Assembly: GCA_963728445.1 (NCBI GenBank)
Contig: CAVSJO010000007.1
Location: 256,120-320,119, forward strand
Source of the DNA: CAVSJO01 sp963728445
GTDB lineage: Bacteria > Gemmatimonadota > Gemmatimonadetes > Longimicrobiales > RSA9
Reading direction: 5' to 3'
Length of the DNA: 64,000 bases
Under the pieces are notes generated by a model. The model searched no databases, was not told the DNA's origin, and saw only the letters and a list, made by a program, of their open reading frames with translations. Numbering within the stretch: position 1 is the first letter of the stretch; the number at the start of each line of letters is the position of its first letter. Of this stretch, positions 33,561 to 41,907 are shown one piece after another. The position numbers and the translations under genes are program-made.

Positions 33561-35438
33561 GTGAAACTCCACGACCTCCTCTTCGACGACCGCCCGCACG
33601 TCTTCGACGGCGCCATGGGCACGCTGCTGTACTCGAAAGGCGTCTTCATCAATCGCTGCTTCGACGAGCTGAACCTGAAGGACCCGGAGCTGGTGAAGGA
33701 CGTGCACCGGGCGTACGTGGACGCGGGCGCGGAGCTGGTGGAGACCAACAGCTACGGCGCGAACCGGCCGAAGCTGGAGGCGTTCGGGCTCGGTGATCGG
33801 GTCGTGGAGGTGAACGCGGCGGCGGCGCGGCTGGCGCGGGAGGCGGTGAGCGGGCGGGCCCTCGTCGGCGGCTCCATGGGCCCGCTGGGCATCCGCATCG
33901 AGCCGTTCGGGCCGACGTCGAAGGCGGAGGCGCGCGCCTTCTTCCGCGACCAGGCGACGGGCCTGCTCGAGGGCGGCGTCGACTTCCTGATCCTGGAGAC
34001 GTTCAGCGACCTGGACGAGATCCGGGAGGCGATCGCGGCGGTGCGCGAGGCGGGTGACGCGCCCATCGTCGCCCAGATGACGATCCAGCAGGACGGCGTC
34101 ACGAGCTTCGGCACGACGCCGGAGCAGATCGCGGCGAGACTGGAGGAGGCGGGCGCGGACGTGGTCGGGCTGAACTGCTCCGTCGGGCCGGCGCTGCTCC
34201 TCGCGGCCATCGAGCGGATGTCGGCGGCGACGTCGCGTCCTCTGAGCGCGCAGCCGAACGCCGGCCTGCCGCGGGAGGTCCAGGGTCGGCAGCTCTACAT
34301 GGCGTCGCCCGAGTACGTGGCGACGTACGCCGGGCGGATGATCCGCGCGGGCGCCCGCTTCGTCGGCGGCTGCTGCGGCACGACACCCGAGCACATCCGG
34401 CGCATCGCCGACGCGGTGCGGGCCCTCGCGCCGGCGGTCGCGCGGCCCGGGGTCGTCGTCCACGATGCGGACCGCGCCGAGGCGCCCGACGTCGAGACGG
34501 TGCCGCTGTCGCGGCGCTCGCGCTGGGGCGAGCGCATCGCCGCGGGCGAGATCGTGACGAGCGTGGAAATCGTGCCGCCCCGGGGCGTCGAGCCCGCCGA
34601 CATGCTGGACGGAGTGCGCCTGCTGCGGGACGCCGGCGTGCACGGCGTGAACGTGCCGGACGGCCCGCGCGCGCAGATGCGCATGGGCGTGATCGCCACG
34701 TCCGTGCTCATCGAGCAGGTCGGCGGCATCGAGGCCGTCGTTCACTACACGTGTCGGGACCGCAACCTGCTCGGCATGCTGTCCGACCTCATCGGCGCCC
34801 ACGCGCTCGGCCTGCGCAACCTGCTGCTCATCACGGGCGACCCGCCGAAGATGGGACCGTACCCGGACGCGACGGCCGTCTTCGACGTGGACTCCATCGG
34901 CCTGACGAACCTGGTCGCGCGGCTGAACCGGGGCGTCGATCCCGGCGGCAACCCCATCGGACGGCCGACGGAGTTCACCATCGGCGTCGGCGCGAACCCG
35001 GGCGCGGCGGACCGCGACAACGAGCTGAAGCGGTTCTACTGGAAGGTCGAGGCCGGCGCCGAGTACGCCATCACGCAGCCGGTCTTCGACCCGGACCAGC
35101 TCGTGCGCTTCCTCGACGAGCTGCGCCGGCGCGACCTGCGCATCCCGGTCGTCGCCGGCATCTGGCCCCTGGTCTCCGCCCGCAACGCCGAATTCCTCGC
35201 CAACGAGGTGCCCGGCGTTGTCGTCCCCGAGGCGGTCGTCGACCGGATGCGCCGGGCCAGCGCGCGGGGCAAGCAGGCGGGCGTCGAGGAGGGCATCGCC
35301 ATCGCCCGGGAGATGTGGGAGCGCGTGAAGGGCGAAGTCCAGGGGGTGCAGGTGAGCGCGCCCTTCGGCCGCGTGCCGCTCGCGCTGCGCGTGCTCGACG
35401 GCGTCGGCGGCATCCGGATGGGGGCGGTCGAGGTCTGA
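33561..35438 (+). CDS. Homocysteine S-methyltransferase / methylenetetrahydrofolate reductase fusion
   Basis: A 625-residue bifunctional protein of the YitJ type. The N-terminal domain (about 1-295) is a zinc-dependent homocysteine methyltransferase with FDGAMGTLLY, VGLNCSVG and GGCCGTT. The C-terminal domain (about 320-620) is a flavin-dependent MTHFR barrel with EIVPPRG, HYTCRDRN and LLITGDPP, AITQPVFD and GIWPL. Together they can make 5-methyl-tetrahydrofolate and pass methyl groups to homocysteine. The gene lies close to metH, so both parts of methyl-folate supply and use are encoded in one block. It starts at GTG directly after the hexamer tract. The stop is followed within two bases by hairpin array A. 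Confidence 0.9.
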   Translation: MKLHDLLFDDRPHVFDGAMGTLLYSKGVFINRCFDELNLKDPELVKDVHRAYVDAGAELVETNSYGANRPKLEAFGLGDRVVEVNAAAARLAREAVSGRALVGGSMGPLGIRIEPFGPTSKAEARAFFRDQATGLLEGGVDFLILETFSDLDEIREAIAAVREAGDAPIVAQMTIQQDGVTSFGTTPEQIAARLEEAGADVVGLNCSVGPALLLAAIERMSAATSRPLSAQPNAGLPREVQGRQLYMASPEYVATYAGRMIRAGARFVGGCCGTTPEHIRRIADAVRALAPAVARPGVVVHDADRAEAPDVETVPLSRRSRWGERIAAGEIVTSVEIVPPRGVEPADMLDGVRLLRDAGVHGVNVPDGPRAQMRMGVIATSVLIEQVGGIEAVVHYTCRDRNLLGMLSDLIGAHALGLRNLLLITGDPPKMGPYPDATAVFDVDSIGLTNLVARLNRGVDPGGNPIGRPTEFTIGVGANPGAADRDNELKRFYWKVEAGAEYAITQPVFDPDQLVRFLDELRRRDLRIPVVAGIWPLVSARNAEFLANEVPGVVVPEAVVDRMRRASARGKQAGVEEGIAIAREMWERVKGEVQGVQVSAPFGRVPLALRVLDGVGGIRMGAVEV

Positions 35439-35439
35439 A

Positions 35440-35615
35440 GTGGGGGCGTCGGCGCCTGCGGCGCCTCCGAGGGGGTCGCGGCGCTTCGCGCCGCTCCGAG
35501 GGGGTCGGGGCCTGCGGCCTCTCCGAGGGGGTCGCGGCGCTTTGCGCCTCTCCGAGGGGGTCGCGGCGCTTTGCGCCGCTCCGAGGGGGTCGGGGCCTGC
35601 GGCCCCTCCGAGGGG
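35440..35615 (+). repeat. Hairpin array A (six units)
   Basis: Six tandem units of 27-29 bases beginning directly after the TGA of the methyltransferase-MTHFR gene and running in its sense. Each unit is a G-run, TC, a GC-rich stem, a three-base loop, the complementary stem, then TCCGAG. The stems are GGCGCC/GGCGCC with loop TGC, GCGGCGC/GCGCCGC with loop TTC or TTT, and GGGGCC/GGCCCC with loop TGC; two units have one stem mismatch. No open reading frame of credible character uses it. The next gene starts about 100 bases beyond. Confidence 0.9.
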
Positions 35616-35712
35616 TTTACGGCGGGGTTTCGGGGGCGCGAACGTCTTCGGGGCTTCGCGCGCGACGTGGCGCGCGACGTCACGATGGCGGCGGCGGGGG
35701 CGTTCAACGGGT

Positions 35713-36192
35713 ATGGGAATCGGACAGAGTATTCCGGGCGTGGCGGCGGTGCTGCTGGTGAGCTCGTGCGTTCTCTCGACGGGTCCGCTGGGGCGGGGGC
35801 GGGACCGGCTGGCCGACGCGCGGCGGGTCTGGGTGCAGAGGGGGCCGGCGAGCTACGCCTTTACCTACACGCGGGCCTGCTTCTGTGGCTGGGCCGGCGC
35901 GTACCGGATCGAGGTGGAGGCGGACACCATCACCCGCGTGACCGCGTTGCCCTCGGGCGACGTCCTGGCGGACCGGCCGGCGGACGTGTTCTACACGGTC
36001 GACGGCCTGTTCGGAATGATCGGCGACGTCCTCGACCGACGGCCCGACGCCTTCCACGCCAGCTACGACTCCGCCCTCGGCCATCCGGTCGAGCTTTCCG
36101 TCGACTACATCAAGCAGGCCGTGGACGACGAGTTCGGCTTCACCGTCTCCGACTTCCAGACCCGCAACCCGCATCCGCTCCTCGCCCAATGA
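35713..36192 (+). CDS. Lipoprotein, DUF6174-like
   Basis: A 159-residue exported protein. After a short start it has a hydrophobic stretch with a lipobox ending in LLVSSC, so it should be lipid-anchored. The body carries SYAFTYTRACFCG and a later EVEADTITRVTAL, a pattern that I associate with DUF6174 family lipoproteins; two Cys in ACFCG could form a disulfide. A C-terminal helix-strand region ends in FGFTVSDFQTRNP. Function unknown. The start at ATG 35713 is preferred because the upstream in-frame sequence is translated repeat array. Confidence 0.7.
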   Translation: MGIGQSIPGVAAVLLVSSCVLSTGPLGRGRDRLADARRVWVQRGPASYAFTYTRACFCGWAGAYRIEVEADTITRVTALPSGDVLADRPADVFYTVDGLFGMIGDVLDRRPDAFHASYDSALGHPVELSVDYIKQAVDDEFGFTVSDFQTRNPHPLLAQ

Positions 36193-36298
36193 GCTGAACG
36201 ACTCGCCCGTGAGCCCTGTCTCCCCCGGACGAGCCGCCAGCCCCCCTCACGACGGAAATCCTCCCCCGCCGTACCCCAGCGAAGCCGAAGGCGAGCGC

Positions 36299-36477
36299 CC
36301 CCTCGGAAGGGCGCGCCAGCGCCCTGACCCCCTCGAAGCGGCGCGACGCGCCGCGCCCCCTCGAAGGGCGCGCCAGCGCCCTGACCCCCTCGGAAGGGCG
36401 CGCCAGCGCCCTGACCCCCTCGGAAGGGCGCGCCAGCGCCCTGACCCCCTGGGAGCGGCGCGCAGCGCCGCGACCCC
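36299..36477 (-). repeat. Hairpin array B (six units)
   Basis: Six units, 29-31 bases each, ending directly against the TAG (36478-36480) of the minus-strand CBM9/DUF5916 gene. In the sense of that gene the array begins right after the stop. Stems are GGGCGC/GCGCCC (four units) and GCGGCGC-type (two units). The unit next to the stop ends in TCCCAG; the others end in TCCGAG, TTCGAG or similar. A degenerate extra unit may extend it to about 36271. Confidence 0.9.
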
Positions 36478-39174
36478 CTATTTCCCCATCCAGAACGTCA
36501 CCTTCAGCAGCAGCGTGTTCTCCACCGGCACGTCCGCCCCTCCGAACAGCGCCCCGACGTCCCGGCCGAACCGCAGCGAGCCGTCCGTTGCCGAGCCCGT
36601 CCGGCCCTGGCTCCACACGAGGTAGATCGTGGAGCCGGGCAGGTACTGCCAGCGCAGCACGGCGGTGGAGCGGAACTGCTTGAAGTTGAAGTCCGGGTTG
36701 TCGAACGTGACGGCGTCCGCCTGCCCGTCCACGGAGACGCCGTACTGCTCGTTCGCCGCGTCGTAGCGGATCTCGTCGGCGCCGAGCGTGTGGAAGCGCG
36801 CGTCGAACGTGGCCGCCCGCGGCGCGACGACCTCCCGGAAGCCGGAGAAGTCGCCGGCGCTGATGAACGGCTGCGCGTAGAGCTGGAACGAAAGGTCCGG
36901 CGAGAGCGTGTAGCCGAGTCGCGTCGTCAGCGAGAGGGTCCGCTGGTCGATGCGGCCGAAGTAGTAGTGGCTCGTGCCGGCCACGTCCTCCTGCGTGACG
37001 TACTGCGCCTCGTTGACCCGGTGGCTCCACGACGGGCTCAGGCTCAGGTCGAGGGCCGACGTCGCGCGCCACGTCACGTCCGGCGAGATGCCCAGGTAGT
37101 AGCCGCCGTTGTCCAGGTCCTGCGTGCCGTTCAGGTTCAGCGAGTAGTTGACGTCCTTGCGGTCATCGCTGTAGAAGCCGCCCCACCAGTTCACGTTCTG
37201 CGTCTTCTTCAGCGCCGGGCCGCCCCGGAGCGCGTCCGTCGACAGGCTGGGGCCGTTCCAGCCTACGCCGCCGTAGCCGCCCCAGAAGTTGTGCAGCCCG
37301 AAGCTGCCGTTGACGTTGCCGCCCAGCGTGACGCGGTCGCCGCCGAAGTCGTAGCCGTGCCAGGCGTTGGAGTTCACGTTCCAGCGCCGGAAGACGCGGC
37401 CCGGGTCGTTCTGCTGGTAGCCGACGTAGGCGACGTGGAAGATCGCGTCCGACGTCGTCTGGAAGCCGATGTCGTTCACCTCGAACTGCGGCGCGATGAC
37501 GTTCACGTTCGTCATCCAGCGCCAGTGACCGCCGCCCATCTTGCCGACCTCGACCTGGCTCGCCCAGCCGGCCAGCGACGTGGCCGTCGAGTCGAGGGAG
37601 AGGTAGCCGGCGTCCGGCCGCTGGAAGTACTTGCCGGGCGACGTCTGCACCGCCGTGATCGCCGCTCTGCTCCCGCGGACGAGGCTGCCGAGGGCGAACG
37701 CCCGGAGCGTGTAGTCACCGCCGCCCCAGCGGTGGCGCACGTCGAAGCCGCCGGAGTAGGCGGACGTGTTCAGGTCGTCCAGCCGGTCGGCCCGGATGTC
37801 CCGGTTCACCGCCGTGAAGATGCCGCCCACGGCCGACTCGCCGTTCCGGAAGTCCTTGATGACGCGGGCGACGCCGTAGTTCGTCATCGGCTCCACCGCC
37901 ACCTCGTCGCGCGTCCCGTTCGCGAGCACGTACGGCGCCGTCTGCCGGGCCGTCATCGCGTCCATCACGCCGACGGACCAGCCGCCGGACGTCTTCCCGG
38001 ACACCTTCGCCGCCGCGATGATGGGCGTCGCCTGCGGGACGGTGCCGTACTCGGCGTCGTCGGGCAGCCCCGCGTGGGGCGAGCGGCCGATGCGACGGGA
38101 GTAGAACAGCGACTCGTTGCCGAGGTCGCCGTCGCCCACGCCGATGCCGAAGTTGAAGATGTCCGCGCCCTCGACGAAGAACGGGCGCTTCTCCGGGAAG
38201 TAGCTCTCGTACGCAGTCAGGTTCACGACCGACGGGTCCGCCTCGACCTGCCCGAAGTCCGGGTTGATCGTGGCCGTGAGCGTGAGGTCCGACGTGAGCC
38301 CGTACTTGACGTCGGCGCCGACGTTGCCGGACAGGTCATTCTGGGAGTAGAACGGATTGGCGGCGTCGCCCGGCTGACGGTCCAGCTTCGTCACGCCGTA
38401 CGGCTGGATCTCGAGGCGCCGCGGGGACGGCAGGTCGCGCAGCCCGGTCAGCGTCCCGAACGCCGAGACCATCTTGTTCGTGTTCGGGTCCAACGGCGCC
38501 CAGAAGCCCTCCTCGCCTGTCCGGGCGATGAGCCGGTAGAACTGGACGCCCCAGCTCTTCGCGCCGGCGCCGCTGGCGTCGTAGCGGAGCTGCGAGAGGG
38601 GGATGCGGAGCTCGGCGACCCAGCCGGAGTCCGTCACCGCGGCGGCGCTCTCCCACACCGCGTCCCAGCTGACGTCCTCCTGCGTGTCGTTGTAGATCAC
38701 CTCGTCGAGCTGCACGCCCTTCGGGTTCAGCCCGAACACGAAGCCCGTCCGATTGTCGTTGTAGCTGTCGAAGGCGACCATGAACCACTCGGAGTGCGGC
38801 CGGGCGTCCCGCCGCCCGAGCCGCGCCACGATGGAGTCCGCTGCGCTGTCGTGCATGTAGGCGCCGACGTAGATCGCGTCGGCGTCGTAGATCACCCGCA
38901 CCGTCGTGGGCTGCGACTGCGGCTGCCCCGGGTTCGGCTTGTTGTCGACGAACGGGCCGGACACGGTCTGCGCGCTCGTCCAGGCGGGCTCGTCGAGGCG
39001 GCCGTCGACGGCGATGCTCTCCCCCTCGATCCGCTGGGCCGTCAGCTGGTAGGCGCTCGCGTTGTCGCCGTTCACTTTCGGCGGCTTCTGCCGGACCGAG
39101 CGGCCCTGTGCGGCCACAGGGGCGGCGCAGAGCAGAGCGGCCGCGACAACCGCGGCTGCGCGAGTGCTGGACAT
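36478..39174 (-). CDS. CBM9-like / DUF5916 outer-membrane protein
   Basis: An 898-residue exported protein. A signal peptide ends near APVAAQ (about residue 23). A carbohydrate-binding family 9-like domain (about 50-240) starts with GRLDEPAWTSAQTVSGPF and includes YVGAYMHDS and GWVAELRIPLSQLRY. The remainder is a DUF5916 region (INPDFGQVEADPSVVNLTAYESYFPEKRPFFVEGADIF) leading into alternating beta-strands of a probable outer-membrane barrel ending in FWMGK. Members are common in Bacteroidota and Gemmatimonadota; some bind or take up glycans, but the substrate is unknown. The terminal TAG is followed at once by hairpin array B. Confidence 0.85.
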   Translation of the reverse strand: MSSTRAAAVVAAALLCAAPVAAQGRSVRQKPPKVNGDNASAYQLTAQRIEGESIAVDGRLDEPAWTSAQTVSGPFVDNKPNPGQPQSQPTTVRVIYDADAIYVGAYMHDSAADSIVARLGRRDARPHSEWFMVAFDSYNDNRTGFVFGLNPKGVQLDEVIYNDTQEDVSWDAVWESAAAVTDSGWVAELRIPLSQLRYDASGAGAKSWGVQFYRLIARTGEEGFWAPLDPNTNKMVSAFGTLTGLRDLPSPRRLEIQPYGVTKLDRQPGDAANPFYSQNDLSGNVGADVKYGLTSDLTLTATINPDFGQVEADPSVVNLTAYESYFPEKRPFFVEGADIFNFGIGVGDGDLGNESLFYSRRIGRSPHAGLPDDAEYGTVPQATPIIAAAKVSGKTSGGWSVGVMDAMTARQTAPYVLANGTRDEVAVEPMTNYGVARVIKDFRNGESAVGGIFTAVNRDIRADRLDDLNTSAYSGGFDVRHRWGGGDYTLRAFALGSLVRGSRAAITAVQTSPGKYFQRPDAGYLSLDSTATSLAGWASQVEVGKMGGGHWRWMTNVNVIAPQFEVNDIGFQTTSDAIFHVAYVGYQQNDPGRVFRRWNVNSNAWHGYDFGGDRVTLGGNVNGSFGLHNFWGGYGGVGWNGPSLSTDALRGGPALKKTQNVNWWGGFYSDDRKDVNYSLNLNGTQDLDNGGYYLGISPDVTWRATSALDLSLSPSWSHRVNEAQYVTQEDVAGTSHYYFGRIDQRTLSLTTRLGYTLSPDLSFQLYAQPFISAGDFSGFREVVAPRAATFDARFHTLGADEIRYDAANEQYGVSVDGQADAVTFDNPDFNFKQFRSTAVLRWQYLPGSTIYLVWSQGRTGSATDGSLRFGRDVGALFGGADVPVENTLLLKVTFWMGK

Positions 39175-39329
39175 GCGGGAACTCCTGTTCTATTCCAATG
39201 CGTCGATTTCGTCGTGAGGTCCGTACTTTGGACCCGCCGGCGTCCCGAAGGGTTGCGCACCGCCCCCGGTCCACCGGCTCGCCCCGCACTACGGGCACGC
39301 CGGCCCCGCAGTTTCACAGGAGAGGCAGC

Positions 39330-40261
39330 ATGCAAGACGTTCCGTTCTGGAAGGGACACGGCCTCGGCAACGACTACGCCGTCCTCGACGCCGCCGATCT
39401 GGACGCCCCCCTCGCGCCCCCGCTCGTGCGCGCGTTCTGCGACCGCCACCGGGGCGTCGGATCGGACGGGATCCTGCTGGGCGACGTCGCCCGGAAACCG
39501 TTCGGGCTCCGCATCTTCAACCCCGACGGCACCGAGGCCGAGAAGAGCGGCAACGGCCTGCGCATATTCGGCGCGTGGCTGCACGGCCGCGGCCTCGTGG
39601 CCGACGAGGTCTTCGCCGTCCGGCTGCCCACCGACGAGGTCACGATGCAGATCCTGGGGCCCCGCCCCGGCGGCGCCCTCGACATCGCCGTCGCCATGGG
39701 CCCCGCCACGTTCCCCGGCCCCGACTTCACGCCGCCCGGCGAGCCCGTCGAGCGGGGCGACGCCGCGGATACGAAGGGCGCGGACGCCGCAGCGCCGCCA
39801 GCGCCGCGAACGCCGCCAGCGCCGCCGGCTACCGCCTCGACCTCGGGGACGCCGGCAGCGCCGTCGCCTGGCCCGTCTCCCTGGGTAACCCCCACTGCGT
39901 CGTCTGGCCCGACGCCCTCGAGCGGCAGGACTTCCTGGCCCGGGCGCCGCGCCTGTGCACCCACCCCGCGTTCCGCGCCGGCACGAACGTGCAGATGGCG
40001 GTACCACTGGGCGACGACGCCGTGCGGGCCTGGATCTGGGAGCGCGGCGCCGGCGAGACGTTGGCGTCCGGCTCCAGCGCGTGCGCCGTGGCCGCCGTCG
40101 CCCGGGCGCGGGGCCTCGTGGCCGGAGACACGGTCCGGGTCGTGATGGAGGGCGGGGAAGTGACCGTGCGCTTCGAGGCCGACGGCGTGCACCTGAGGGG
40201 GGAGGCGGTGGTCGTGTATGGCGGGGCGGTGCGGGGGGACGTTTGGGAGGGGTGGGGATGA
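39330..40261 (+). pseudogene. dapF: Diaminopimelate epimerase-like, frameshifted and lacking both catalytic Cys
   Basis: A DapF-fold protein with the two-domain layout (GLGNDYAVLD, GVGSDGILL, FNPDGTEAEKSGNG in the first half; VSLGNPHCVV, AGTNVQMA, WERGAGETLASGSSACAV in the second). In active DapF the two half-sites read CGNG and CGTG; here both Cys are Ser (SGNG and SGSS). The gene is also interrupted: the first half is in one frame and the second in another, and adding one C in the Ala-rich stretch at about 39789 (GACGCCGCAGCG) restores continuity. Racemase activity of the usual two-base kind is therefore unlikely even if the frameshift is an error. The ATG has AGGAGAGG before it. Hairpin array C follows the stop. 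Confidence 0.78.
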
Positions 40262-40433
40262 GGGGGGTCGCGGCGCTTTGCGCCGCTCCCAGGGGGTCGG
40301 CGCGCTGTGCGCGCCTCCGAGGGGGTCGGCGCGCTGTGCGCGCCTCCGAGGGGGGCGGGGCCTGCGGCCCCTTCGAGGGGGTCGCGGCGCTTTGCGCCGC
40401 TCCGAGGGGGGCGGCGCCGGCGGCGCCGCCGAG
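40262..40433 (+). repeat. Hairpin array C (six units)
   Basis: Six units starting directly after the TGA of the dapF-like gene and in its sense. Stems with loops are, in order: GCGGCGC-TTT-GCGCCGC, GGCGCGC-TGT-GCGCGCC (two units), GGGGCC-TGC-GGCCCC, GCGGCGC-TTT again, and GGCGCC-GGC-GGCGCC. All arms are perfectly complementary. The first unit ends TCCCAG and the next two TCCGAG. The far end is one base from the stop of the convergent four-helix-bundle gene. Confidence 0.92.
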
Positions 40434-40434
40434 G

Positions 40435-40860
40435 CTAGCTTCGCGCGGCCTCCTGCCGGGGCGGGTCGGGGGCTCGGCGAGGGTGTTCGGCTTTGCGCTC
40501 CGTGAAGAGGGTCAGGTGGGTCAGGTCGTGGAACAGGCGGAGCAGAATCGATCGGGGGCCGGGGGTCGAACCGGCGAGCTGCGGGACGATGGCTTCGGCG
40601 AGCTTGAGGGCTGCCGCGGATTCGAGAGACGAACGGACGGCGTACCGGTAGAACCGGGCCTTGTCCCGCGGGCTGTACTCCCCCGCGCCCTCCGCGATGT
40701 TGAGGCCGATCGAGGAGACCGCACGCTGGAGCTGGTCGGCCAGCGATCGGTCGAATCTTCGCAGGCGGTCCACCACCGGACGGACCTCGACCTGCAGCCG
40801 CACTGCGAGCTGGAAGACCTCCATCCGCTCATGCGGAAAAAGCCCGTCGGGATTTGCCAT
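40435..40860 (-). CDS. Four-helix-bundle protein, 23S rRNA IVS (S23) family, second copy
   Basis: A 141-residue relative of the 33055-33426 protein. It shares LQRAVSSIGLNIAEGAGEY and KARFYRYAVRSSLESAAAL with the first copy; outside this core the two differ, so they are paralogues rather than a recent duplication. The C-terminus is longer and basic (ERKAEHPRRAPDPPRQEAARS). It lies between hairpin arrays C and D, which run in opposite directions, with its stop one base from array C. The ATG at 40860 has no clear ribosome site; a TTG lies six bases upstream in frame. Function unknown. Confidence 0.8.
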   Translation of the reverse strand: MANPDGLFPHERMEVFQLAVRLQVEVRPVVDRLRRFDRSLADQLQRAVSSIGLNIAEGAGEYSPRDKARFYRYAVRSSLESAAALKLAEAIVPQLAGSTPGPRSILLRLFHDLTHLTLFTERKAEHPRRAPDPPRQEAARS

Positions 40861-40940
40861 GGCCAAAGATGTCGACGCCGCTCAACCATCGGAATGGCCG
40901 AATCGGTCGCCATCCCTGCACGATCGGCCGCCAATGAGCG

Positions 40941-41115
40941 CCCCCCTCGGAGGCGCGCGGAGCGCGCCGACCCCCTCGAAGGGACCGCAGGTCCCGCCCC
41001 CCTCGAAGGGGCGCGCAGCGCCCTGACCCCCTCGAAAGGGCGCGCAGCGCCCTGACCCCCTCGGAGGCGCGCCCAGCGCGCCGACCCCCTGGGAGCGGCC
41101 GCAGGCCGCGACCCC
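40941..41115 (-). repeat. Hairpin array D (six units)
   Basis: Six units abutting the TGA (41116-41118) of the minus-strand membrane protein gene and running in its sense. Stems include GCGGCC/GGCCGC, GGCGCGC/GCGCGCC-type, GGGCGC/GCGCCC and GGGACC/GGTCCC, one of them with a mismatch. The unit next to the stop ends in TCCCAG. A GGGACC stem is absent from arrays A-C. Confidence 0.9.
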
Positions 41116-41787
41116 TCACTCCATCCCTTCCAGCCGAAATCCCGCCCGAAGACACGTCTGCTCGAACGTCCGATCCGCTTCGAGCCGGTAGACGAGGCAC
41201 CGGGCCCAGGCGGTCATGCGCCGCGTCTCGTGCTCGTAGTCCCGCAGCCGATCCATGTTCGCCTGGAATTCCGGTCGCAGCCGACCGTCGCCGTCGTAGA
41301 AGGAGTCCTTGCCGCGGATCACGCCCGGCAGCACTTCGTTCTCGACGAACGTGACGTAGCGGATGTACTTCCGCCCGACGCCGTCCAGCTCGGAATAGAA
41401 GAACGACAGGTCGAACAGGGTCACGGGATCGAACAGGTCCGTCAGCTGCATCTGCTCGAACATCGACCACACGTCCGGGCCGGTGTCCGACCCCGGGATG
41501 CGGAAGTAGAACGGCGCCGGCCTCTCGCCGCGCTCGTAGGCCGCCTGCCAGCCCGAAAGTCCGCTGTCGATCGCGGCGACGAACTGGTCCTGCACGACGA
41601 CGGCGTCGTCGAGATTCGTCACGAGCCCGTCGATGATCTGCTCGCGCCGGGCCGCGTCCACGCGCGCCTCGTTCCAGAGATTGGCCTGAAGGCCCAGGAA
41701 GACGCCGAGCACGACGATGACGAGCTCGACCACGATGGACGTCCAGTCCTGATCCCGGACGTGGGCGACGGCGCGGCGGAGGATCAT
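41116..41787 (-). CDS. Small membrane-anchored protein, unknown function
   Basis: A 223-residue protein with a short basic cytoplasmic start, one transmembrane helix (SIVVELVIVVLGVFLGLQANLW, about 16-37) and a mostly helical extracytoplasmic domain. The start pattern MILRRAVAHVRDQDWTSIVV followed by FLGLQANLWNEAR is common to a group of uncharacterised membrane proteins in Gram-negative bacteria. No catalytic motif is seen. The ATG at 41787 has GCGGAGGATC before it; the longer in-frame extension is low-complexity. Its stop is followed at once by hairpin array D. Array E lies upstream, between this gene and lptG. Confidence 0.65.
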   Translation of the reverse strand: MILRRAVAHVRDQDWTSIVVELVIVVLGVFLGLQANLWNEARVDAARREQIIDGLVTNLDDAVVVQDQFVAAIDSGLSGWQAAYERGERPAPFYFRIPGSDTGPDVWSMFEQMQLTDLFDPVTLFDLSFFYSELDGVGRKYIRYVTFVENEVLPGVIRGKDSFYDGDGRLRPEFQANMDRLRDYEHETRRMTAWARCLVYRLEADRTFEQTCLRAGFRLEGME

Positions 41788-41907
41788 GGATTCGTGGAAG
41801 AGGAGAGGACGCCCCCGCGGCCGGTGTCCCGGTCGAGAGCGATGATGGAGCCCCTGCGTCTGCGGCTTCCACGATGCGCCCCACACCCAAGTTCGGTCAA
41901 GGCAAGA

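Noticed and set aside
36790..39888. 1032-residue plus-strand ORF across the CBM9/DUF5916 and dapF genes
   Set aside because: It runs antisense to a well-supported outer-membrane protein and out of frame over dapF, with shadow-type composition.
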